This document shows, in pieces, positions 39,934 to 46,328 of a stretch of DNA of 46,328 nucleotides (positions are counted from its first letter, which is position 1; each line of letters begins with the position of its first letter). The stretch lies in contig JAQBRC010000006.1 in NCBI GenBank assembly GCA_028286705.1, forward strand, positions 1 through 46,328, in the 5' to 3' direction. The notes under the pieces are model-generated. The model worked only from the letters and a program-made list of their open reading frames with translations, did not search any database and had not been told where the DNA came from. This stretch comes from Candidatus Nomurabacteria bacterium (GTDB taxonomy: Bacteria; Patescibacteriota; Minisyncoccia; Phycocordibacterales; UBA9973). A program made the translations under genes and the position numbers.

Positions 39934-41292
39934 ATGGAAACCACTCTTACTCAACTTTGGGACACATGCCTTGGTGTGATTGAATCGCAGCTTACAAAAG
40001 CTACGTTTACTACTTGGTTTAAGAATACTGGTATCAACAAGGAAGAAGAAGGTATCATCTACATCAGCGTACCAAACGAATTCGTTCGCGAATGGCTAAT
40101 GACTAAATACAACAAGCTTATCCTTAAGGCCATTGTTGAACACGCTTCACACATTCGCGCTATTGAGTTTGTCATTAGTCGCCTTCCAGCACCTGCAGTC
40201 TCTCCAGACACTTCCTTGTTCGCTGTACCAGCTAATCAGCCATCTACACTTCCTCTGCAGAACGTCTATATTAACCGAGACGACAATTTAAACCCTCGCT
40301 ATACCTTTAACACCTTTATCGTTGGTCAGTTCAATGAGCTGGCGTATGCATCCGCACAGGGTGTGGTGAAGCGACTGCAAAATGCATACAACCCATTGTT
40401 TATTTATGGTGCAAGTGGATTAGGAAAGACACACCTTATCCAAGCCATTGGAAATGAAATCAAGAAATTGTATCCAGACAAGAAAGTCTTGTATACAAGT
40501 CTTGAAAAATTCATGAATGAATATGTTTCATCGGTGCAGAACAATCGCCAGCAGGCGTTTCAGGATAAATACTGCAAGTTTGATGTGTTAATCATGGATG
40601 ATATTCAGTTTATCTCTGGAAAAGAGGGAACACAGAACGCATTGTTCCATATCTTTAATGTTCTTTATGAGCAGAACAAGAATATTATCTTTTCATCTGA
40701 TAAGCACCCTAACCATATTATTGGTCTTGAGGATCGTCTAAAGACTCGTTTCAATGCAGGTATGACTATCGACATTCAAGAACCAGATCTTGAATCTCGT
40801 ATGGCTATTATTCAGGAAAAAGCACTATCTCAGGAATTCCCATTGGAACCAGAAGTACTTTCATATATTGCTTCTGTCATTACAGGCAGTATTCGTGAGA
40901 TAGAAGGGGTATTGAACCTTATAGCCATGCAGTCTGACATGAAGCAGAAGGCTATTAGTCTGACTGAAATCAAAGGATTGATTAAGAACAGTGTTAAACC
41001 AAAACGTGTTATTTCTATTGATTCAGTAGTTAAGATGGTTTCTGACTATTACAATCTCGATGAACAGGTTATATATGAAAAGACTCGCAGAAAAGAGATC
41101 GTACGTGCTCGTCAGATTATCATGTTCGTTCTTCGAGAAGACTTTAATGAGTCATATCCTTCTATTGGTGCAAAACTAGGAGGAAAGGATCATACAACGG
41201 TGATTCACTCCTATGAAAAGATTAAAGGAGAGCTTGTCAGTGACCCTCATCTGATGAAAGAGTTGGAAGATATTAGAATCCTTTTCAAATAG
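39934..41292 (+). CDS. dnaA: Chromosomal replication initiator DnaA
   Basis: The 452-residue initiator has all four domains. Domain I is LWDTCLGVIESQLTKATFTTWF; a short linker near 85-110 follows. The AAA+ domain has NPLFIYGASGLGKTHL (Walker A 159-166) and DVLIMDDIQFISGK (Walker B near 220). Domain IV is the DNA-binding helix-turn-helix with SIGAKLGGKDHTTVIHSYEKI. It opens oriC and loads the helicase. TATGAT (39921-39926) ends 7 bases before the ATG. DnaA boxes lie on both sides of the gene. Confidence 0.98.
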   Translation: METTLTQLWDTCLGVIESQLTKATFTTWFKNTGINKEEEGIIYISVPNEFVREWLMTKYNKLILKAIVEHASHIRAIEFVISRLPAPAVSPDTSLFAVPANQPSTLPLQNVYINRDDNLNPRYTFNTFIVGQFNELAYASAQGVVKRLQNAYNPLFIYGASGLGKTHLIQAIGNEIKKLYPDKKVLYTSLEKFMNEYVSSVQNNRQQAFQDKYCKFDVLIMDDIQFISGKEGTQNALFHIFNVLYEQNKNIIFSSDKHPNHIIGLEDRLKTRFNAGMTIDIQEPDLESRMAIIQEKALSQEFPLEPEVLSYIASVITGSIREIEGVLNLIAMQSDMKQKAISLTEIKGLIKNSVKPKRVISIDSVVKMVSDYYNLDEQVIYEKTRRKEIVRARQIIMFVLREDFNESYPSIGAKLGGKDHTTVIHSYEKIKGELVSDPHLMKELEDIRILFK

Positions 41293-41489
41293 TTGGGGAT
41301 ACGTGGGGAAAACGATTGCATAACTCTATGAAAACTTTTAGCAAAAAATACAAACTCAAAAACTCTGCATATTCAGTATCCTCAATCCACAATGCCTCTG
41401 TCAAAAACCAATTGCAAATACACGCTCAATCGAACTTATCCACAATCCACACCCTATATACGAATACTTTAAAGAATAGATAAAAATTT
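41293..41489. other. oriC: Probable chromosomal origin (oriC) between dnaA and dnaN
   Basis: The 197-bp dnaA-dnaN gap holds a consensus DnaA box TTATCCACA (41436-41444), related sites CAATCCACA (41383-41391) and AATCCACAC just after the consensus box, and an A-rich tract (41325-41365) that could unwind. The location is the typical bacterial one. The boxes upstream of dnaA may form a second half. Confidence 0.75.
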
Positions 41490-42587
41490 ATGAATATAAC
41501 ATGTACAACAGAAAAGTTGAAAAACGCAGTCAGTCTTGCAGAAAGAATGACAGGGAAGGCATTAACATTACCGACACTGCATGCAATCCTTTTGATTGCA
41601 TCAGGTAACTCAATTAAGATTCGCTCGACTAACCTTAACCTTGGTATTGAGATAGAAATTCCTGCAACTGTTGAAGAAGAAGGACAGGTATTGATTAAGG
41701 GAGAAATTCTGGCGAATGTCTGCAATCATCTTAGTGACGCTAGTGAAGTACGCCTCACACTTGATCACGATAATTTAACTATTCAAACACCTCAACACAC
41801 GACAGTTATCAAGTCATTGCCGGCTGATGATTTTCCAACACTCCCTATCGTAGAAGGGGAACAGATTGAGCTTAAGACTAGTGTGCTTCAGGAAGGTATA
41901 CGTTCCGTATACTTCTGTGCAGCTATAACAGATATTAAGCCTGAAATTGCTAGTATCTTTATGTACAGTGAAGGAAGTAACCTTTGTTTTGTAGCGACAG
42001 ACTCGTTTCGTCTAGCTGAAAAGAAAATTCAAGTTAAGGGCATTCCTGAAATTTCTAAGATTCTCATACCTTTCAAGAATATTGCTGACATTCTTCGAGT
42101 GCTCGATGCTGCCCCTGACACTATACGTATTACATACAGCCGCAATCAGATAGCCTTTTATGCCAACGGACTATATCTAACCTCTCGTTTGATTGATGGA
42201 GGTTTTCCCCCATATCAGCTTATTATCCCCAAAGAGACACTTACCAAAGTTGTTCTGTTAAAACAGGAACTGCTTAATACTCTTCGTCTCTCAACAATAT
42301 TTGCTGACAAGTTCTTCCAAGTGTCATTTGCCATTCCTGAGGATATGAAGAACATTACCCTTAGCTCAAAGAACAGTGACGTTGGCTCCTCAGTGTCGAT
42401 TGTAGATGCTGCAGTTGAAGGTGCGGCCATTGAGGTGGATTTCAACCTAAAGTACTTCCTTGATGTATTTCAGGCCCTTACAGGGGATAGTGTATCTATT
42501 TCCTTCACTCAACCTAACAAGCCTATTGTTGTTAAGAGTGTCAGTGACAATTCCTTCCTTTATCTACTGATGCCAACCAATCGCTAA
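41490..42587 (+). CDS. dnaN: DNA polymerase III sliding clamp (beta subunit)
   Basis: A 365-residue beta clamp with three similar domains, starting MNITCTTEKLKNAVSLAERM. Landmarks are LPTLHAILLIASGNSIKIRSTNLNLGIEIEI, FVATDSFRLAEKK and the C-terminal FLYLLMPTNR, the typical clamp ending in place of YLVMPMR. The clamp tethers polymerase to DNA. Order dnaA-oriC-dnaN is standard. The next gene starts 1 bp after the stop codon. No recF is visible before that strand's terminator. Confidence 0.97.
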   Translation: MNITCTTEKLKNAVSLAERMTGKALTLPTLHAILLIASGNSIKIRSTNLNLGIEIEIPATVEEEGQVLIKGEILANVCNHLSDASEVRLTLDHDNLTIQTPQHTTVIKSLPADDFPTLPIVEGEQIELKTSVLQEGIRSVYFCAAITDIKPEIASIFMYSEGSNLCFVATDSFRLAEKKIQVKGIPEISKILIPFKNIADILRVLDAAPDTIRITYSRNQIAFYANGLYLTSRLIDGGFPPYQLIIPKETLTKVVLLKQELLNTLRLSTIFADKFFQVSFAIPEDMKNITLSSKNSDVGSSVSIVDAAVEGAAIEVDFNLKYFLDVFQALTGDSVSISFTQPNKPIVVKSVSDNSFLYLLMPTNR

Positions 42588-42588
42588 T

Positions 42589-42840
42589 ATGGATCTGTTT
42601 CAATCCATTCTCTCTCAGTTAAAGGATAAGATTGATAAGGACAGCTCTGTTACTGTTGATGCTGCCAAGATAATTAGCGATATAACTAAGACGACAATTC
42701 TTCCAGATCAGATAACTATTGTTAAGGGGGTGTTGAGAATCAAAGCGTCTCCGACGCTTAAGATGGTATTAATGCTTAATAATGCAAAGATACTGAAGGC
42801 ACTGCAGGATAGCGGGGTGAAGATACACCAGGTGCAATAA
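42589..42840 (+). CDS. Small DciA-like (DUF721-type) protein coupled to dnaN
   Basis: The 83-residue protein starts 1 bp after dnaN. Its N-terminal half is helical (FQSILSQLKDKIDKDSSVTVDAAKIISDI). The C-terminal half (ITIVKGVLRIKASPTLKMVLMLNN, then AKILKALQDSGVKIHQVQ) has the strand-strand-helix pattern of the KH-like DUF721 domain of DciA, the ancestral replicative-helicase loader. The location after dnaN fits, since dciA lies in dnaA-dnaN-recF clusters of some bacteria. It is short and the match is by pattern only, so the assignment is moderate. Confidence 0.5.
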   Translation: MDLFQSILSQLKDKIDKDSSVTVDAAKIISDITKTTILPDQITIVKGVLRIKASPTLKMVLMLNNAKILKALQDSGVKIHQVQ

Positions 42841-42870
42841 AAAAGACCCCATATAGAGGGGTCTTTTTTT
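42839..42870. terminator. Bidirectional terminator after dnaN unit and PBP gene
   Basis: AAAAAAGACCCC / GGGGTCTTTTTT, a 12-bp perfect stem with a 7-base loop, lies between the converging small replication gene and the penicillin-binding protein gene. Confidence 0.92.
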
Positions 42871-42877
42871 ATGAGTA

Positions 42878-45394
42878 TTATGTTCCTTGAACGAATGTAA
42901 CTAACTTGTTAATAGTACTCTTTGCAAAGACACTATTAGTTGCATTGAATGTGATTGAATGCGAACCGGCTTTTAGTTTGTAATCATCAGGAGTGAAGAC
43001 AAAATGGAACGGGTCGGGAAGTGTAGCGATATAGCTGTTATCAATCAGGACATCAACTGATGTTAATGGATATTGTCCTGTAGTTGATACTGTTACTTCC
43101 GCATTATCTGCTAGATTCATTCTATCCGGCAATCCACTAAGCGTTAATGGTGATGCTGTTGTACCAGATGTTGTATCAGATCCTGCTGGTATGTCTGCTG
43201 TAGTGACATTGGGATAGTTGTGAGCATTAGCTGCCCACCATGTCTGCACTGACGGTTCCCAGAGACGGAACTGAGGATCGCTTGCAGGATTGCTTGGTAC
43301 TGGTCCTTTAGGGTCTGTTTTGTTAACCCAGTAGAGAATGTCATGAACGTCAGTGATAACCTTTTCGATGATTGCGTCCTGTGGGGTTGAGGCTGTTGCA
43401 CGCAATCCTGTCACTCTATCAATTTTAACTGTCTCATTGCCCATCCACACGCCTCTCAATATTGGTTTCAGTGTTGATTGGTCAACAGGCACCGGTTGTT
43501 CAAATGGAGTCTCTGGATACTTGGTTAATGCATATTGCATAAACTGTTTCCATGTCGGTCCGGAAATTGCAGAACCACCGCTTTTCATGGACTTATTGTC
43601 ATTGTTTCCAGACCATACACCCACTGAAATGTTTGGAGTATATCCAACAGTCCACGCGTCGCGGTCATTGTTGGTGGTACCAGTCTTCACCGCAACACCA
43701 GGGATGGTGATAAGTGTTGTGCCGAATGTTGGGATACGAGCAGTTGCATCAGCTAGGACATCGTCCATAGTCAGTGCAACATTTTTGTCCATAACCCCAG
43801 TTGGATTTGGCTGGTATTGTTCCAATATATTTCCTTCATGATCCTGCACTTCAAGAATACCTGTCGTTGGATTACGAATACCTGCATTGGCAAATACTCC
43901 ATATGCACTCGTCATATCGAGCAATTTCACCTCTCCTCCTCCGAGCACGAGTGACAGGCCGATTTCTTGAGGGTTGGTGAGTGTGGTGATACCTAGAGCG
44001 TGAGCGGTATCAACTGCAGACTGCACCCCAACAAGATAGAGCAATTTAACTGACGGCACGTTACGAGATTCAGCAATTGCTGAACGAAGTGATATAGGAC
44101 CCTTAAACTTGTTATCAAAGTTAGCAGGGTTGTAACAGTCCTTGGCTGTGTATCCAGGAAGAGGCTGTTGGTTGGCAGTACAGTTTGTTGAGAACTCTGT
44201 TGGCACGTCAAAGACAACAGTCTCGGGCGTATAGCCCTCTGCAAAACCAGTTGCATAGACGAATGGCTTGAATGCAGAACCTGGTTGACGCTGCGCTGTT
44301 GCAACGTTGTATGCGCCATCGATGTTCTTGTCGAAATAGTTACGAGAACCAACCATTGTCAGGATCTGTCCTGTTGCAGGATCGATTGCAACCAATGCAG
44401 AGTTCGATGCGGCATACTGCTTTTCATTTGCTGCTGCCTGCTTTGCAACGATTTCTTCTGCCTTCTGCTGAAGGTCATAATCCAATGTTGTCTTGATGGT
44501 ATATCCTCCGTTATCAAGTACGTCCTTTCCATACTTTTGCTCTAGCTGGTCGAGAATATAGAAGACAAAGTGAGGAGCTTTCACACCAGTATTTGAGGAT
44601 GGCTTGAACACAACCTCTTCTGCCTTTGCAGTGTCATATTGTTCCTGGGTGATATAGCCATACTGCTTCATCTTTGAAAGCACAAGGTTCTTTCTGTTAT
44701 CCAATTCTTTCTTGTGTGAGCCGAACGGAGAATAGTATGTTGGAGCTGGAAGCATAGCTGCGATGTATGCAGCTTGTGCAGTATCAAGCTGAGCAGAAGG
44801 AATACCAAAGTATGACTGAGATGCCTGTTCAACTCCATACACAGTTCCTCCTAGAGGAGCGTCATTCAGGTAGATTTCAAGAATCTGGTCCTTGCTGAAC
44901 TGACGAGTCAGGCGAATAGCCAATACCCATTCCTTGAGCTTACGAGTTACAGACTTGTCTCCATTAAGGAGCGTGTTCTTAACAATCTGCTGGGTGATAG
45001 TTGATCCTCCTTGTACGTAGCCAAGGTGAATGATGTTGGTGAAGATTGCGCGAAGAATAGAAGTTGGACGAATACCGCTATTGTTATAGAAGTCTTGGTC
45101 TTCAATTGAGATCACCGCCTTCTGGATAGGGTCACCCATACTAGCCAATGGAATCTGTGTTCTCTTCACTGACTTGTGCGCGTCATACAACACAATTTGT
45201 CCTGTACGGTCAGTTATTTTTGAAGAGTTAGCGACCTGACGTGCTTCGAATGTCGAGATGTCCGGGAGTTTGATAAAGCTTGCCCATACGAGGACTGCTC
45301 CAATGGCTAATAAACCTAGTGCAAGAACTCCAAGGAGGATTTTTTTCCAAGGAATTCTATTATGTTGTGTATGATCTTTCATACCATCCATCAT
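42878..45394 (-). CDS. Class A penicillin-binding protein (PBP1A-type) with C-terminal Ig-like domain
   Basis: An 838-residue bifunctional peptidoglycan synthase. A membrane anchor (about 18-38) precedes the GT51 transglycosylase: E98 in ISIEDQDFYNNSGI (His of the usual EDxxFxxHxG replaced by Asn), GGSTITQQIVKN and YLNDAPLGGTVYGVEQAS. The transpeptidase has PGSAFKPF (SxxK near 370), ESRNVPS (SxN) and VKTGTTNND (KTG near 568). A beta-sandwich extension lies beyond about 745 (DNAEVTVSTTGQYPLTSVDVLID). The first ATG has an AAAGGA Shine-Dalgarno site 8 bases upstream, an exception in this window. Confidence 0.94.
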   Translation of the reverse strand: MMDGMKDHTQHNRIPWKKILLGVLALGLLAIGAVLVWASFIKLPDISTFEARQVANSSKITDRTGQIVLYDAHKSVKRTQIPLASMGDPIQKAVISIEDQDFYNNSGIRPTSILRAIFTNIIHLGYVQGGSTITQQIVKNTLLNGDKSVTRKLKEWVLAIRLTRQFSKDQILEIYLNDAPLGGTVYGVEQASQSYFGIPSAQLDTAQAAYIAAMLPAPTYYSPFGSHKKELDNRKNLVLSKMKQYGYITQEQYDTAKAEEVVFKPSSNTGVKAPHFVFYILDQLEQKYGKDVLDNGGYTIKTTLDYDLQQKAEEIVAKQAAANEKQYAASNSALVAIDPATGQILTMVGSRNYFDKNIDGAYNVATAQRQPGSAFKPFVYATGFAEGYTPETVVFDVPTEFSTNCTANQQPLPGYTAKDCYNPANFDNKFKGPISLRSAIAESRNVPSVKLLYLVGVQSAVDTAHALGITTLTNPQEIGLSLVLGGGEVKLLDMTSAYGVFANAGIRNPTTGILEVQDHEGNILEQYQPNPTGVMDKNVALTMDDVLADATARIPTFGTTLITIPGVAVKTGTTNNDRDAWTVGYTPNISVGVWSGNNDNKSMKSGGSAISGPTWKQFMQYALTKYPETPFEQPVPVDQSTLKPILRGVWMGNETVKIDRVTGLRATASTPQDAIIEKVITDVHDILYWVNKTDPKGPVPSNPASDPQFRLWEPSVQTWWAANAHNYPNVTTADIPAGSDTTSGTTASPLTLSGLPDRMNLADNAEVTVSTTGQYPLTSVDVLIDNSYIATLPDPFHFVFTPDDYKLKAGSHSITFNATNSVFAKSTINKLVTFVQGT

Positions 45395-45439
45395 AATAAA
45401 AATCCTTTAAAAAACAAAGGAAAATGGTACAATCTCGGA

Positions 45440-46328
45440 ATGGACAACAATCTTGATAAAAATGAATTAACAGACATCTTGCTGCACAAGGGGGTGGCGG
45501 ATATTTTACCGAGCAAAGGATTTCTTGAAAAAGAACTAGCCTCAGGCAAAAAGCTTTCAGTTTATGCCGGATTTGATCCGACAGCTCCAACTCTTCATAT
45601 TGGGCACACTATTCAGTTACGCAAACTGCGTCATTTTCAAGACCTCGGACACAAGATTATTTTCCTTGTTGGCGACTTCACCGCTCGCGTTGGCGATCCA
45701 ACTGACAAGGGAACTGCCCGCAAGCAGCTCACCGAAAAGGAAATCAAGATAAACCTTAAAAAGTACAAGCAGCAGGCGGGAAAGTTTATTCGCTTTTCTG
45801 GCAAGAACGCTGCTGCAATTAAATTCAACAACGATTGGTTGGGTAAGATGAAGTTTGCCGATGTTCTTGCACTTGCATCAAACATGACTGTTGATCAGAT
45901 GCTGAAGCGTGATATGTTTGCTCGTCGTATCGAGGAAGAGAAGCCGATTTATATTCATGAATTCATGTATCCGTTGATGCAGGGGTATGACAGTGTGGCT
46001 ATGGATGTTGATGGGGAAGTTGGAGGCAACGATCAGCTGTTTAACATGCTGGCAGGACGAACACTCCTCAAGCAATTAAAAAACAAAGAGAAGTTTGTTA
46101 TTACCACCAAACTGCTTGAAGACAACAATGGCAAGAAGATGGGCAAGAGCGAAGGAAACATGGTTTCTCTTATCGACACTCCTGAAGACATGTATGGAAA
46201 GATCATGAGCTGGACTGACGGCCTTATCATTCCTGGCTTTGAACTCTGCACTGACTACACTCCTTCTCAAGTACAAGCTGTTCAGGAAGAATTACATGGC
46301 GAAGTTAACCCTCGCAACATCAAGATTC
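45440..46328 (+). CDS. tyrS: Tyrosyl-tRNA synthetase, N-terminal 296 residues (cut by window end)
   Basis: The frame runs from ATG 45440 to the window edge without a stop codon. Class I synthetase motifs are VYAGFDPTAPTLHIGHT (HIGH signature) and KKMGKSEGNMVSL (KMSKS signature as KMGKS). The tyrosine-pocket segments include YPLMQGYDSVAMDVDGEVGGNDQLFNMLAGR. It attaches tyrosine to tRNA-Tyr. TACAAT with extended TGG (45428-45433) ends exactly 6 bases before the ATG. It is divergent from the PBP gene. Confidence 0.95.
   Translation, partial: MDNNLDKNELTDILLHKGVADILPSKGFLEKELASGKKLSVYAGFDPTAPTLHIGHTIQLRKLRHFQDLGHKIIFLVGDFTARVGDPTDKGTARKQLTEKEIKINLKKYKQQAGKFIRFSGKNAAAIKFNNDWLGKMKFADVLALASNMTVDQMLKRDMFARRIEEEKPIYIHEFMYPLMQGYDSVAMDVDGEVGGNDQLFNMLAGRTLLKQLKNKEKFVITTKLLEDNNGKKMGKSEGNMVSLIDTPEDMYGKIMSWTDGLIIPGFELCTDYTPSQVQAVQEELHGEVNPRNIKI

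Noticed and set aside
1..46328. CRISPR arrays, insertion sequences, prophage or integron genes
   Set aside because: I saw no regularly spaced direct repeats, transposase or phage structural genes. The single tyrosine recombinase lacks mobile-element context.

Overview
The window is a contiguous bacterial chromosome segment that most resembles a member of the Candidatus Patescibacteria (CPR), probably a Parcubacteria-like lineage. This is inferred from gene content, since no 16S rRNA gene is present. The pointers are a secreted protein with GYAW(G/S)xNxGWI repeats, a PrgI / split-VirB4 / T4SS-pilin gene cluster typical of CPR genomes, many small single-membrane-span proteins of unknown function, and an rpmH-rnpA-yidD-yidC block divergent from dnaA-dnaN. 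The code is standard: the PAP2 gene ends at TGA. The four tRNA genes do not encode the 3' CCA.

Layout. 1-9 kb: the end of a histidine kinase, a stand-alone response regulator, a large repeat-bearing envelope protein, small unknown proteins, a DUF347-type membrane protein, a leftward envelope operon (PAP2 phosphatase, glycosyltransferase 2, EEP-family hydrolase, CPBP protease) and an OmpR-type two-component pair. 9-14 kb: four tRNA genes interleaved with poorly characterised genes, the CCA-adding enzyme, and an HTH-nucleotidyltransferase-like regulator behind a perfect 29-bp palindrome. Nine parS-like (ParB-binding) motifs lie here, mostly inside coding sequence. 14-22.7 kb: housekeeping genes (exonuclease III, Xer-type recombinase, S15, NYN-domain protein, DksA-like protein, LysM-M23 peptidase, UvrD/PcrA helicase, RsmA). 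22.7-38.3 kb: a twelve-gene rightward cluster derived from a type IV secretion system, containing a VirB6-like giant, PrgI, VirB4 in two genes, and a protein joining a two-helix pilin domain to an NlpC/P60 peptidase, with five or more secreted or anchored partners. 38.4-46.3 kb: the origin region, with yidC-yidD-rnpA-rpmH leftward, dnaA-oriC-dnaN and a small DciA-like gene rightward, then a class A penicillin-binding protein and the start of tyrS.

The cluster has no visible relaxase or VirD4 coupling protein. I read it as an envelope-spanning machine (ATPase, inner-membrane channel, pilin, wall-cutting enzyme, surface proteins) rather than a classical conjugation module. Candidates for its role are surface attachment, host contact or macromolecule uptake.

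Two genome-scale signals stand out. First, at about fifteen genes a TATACT-like -10 hexamer sits exactly 6-7 bases before the start codon, which implies leaderless mRNAs; only occasional Shine-Dalgarno sites are visible. Second, the parS-like cluster lies about 28-31 kb from dnaA, and all five CACGTG cores found between 10.6 and 13.5 kb have parS-like flanks, as expected of a chromosome-segregation centromere. Both rest on sequence reading alone and can be tested by genome-wide counting.
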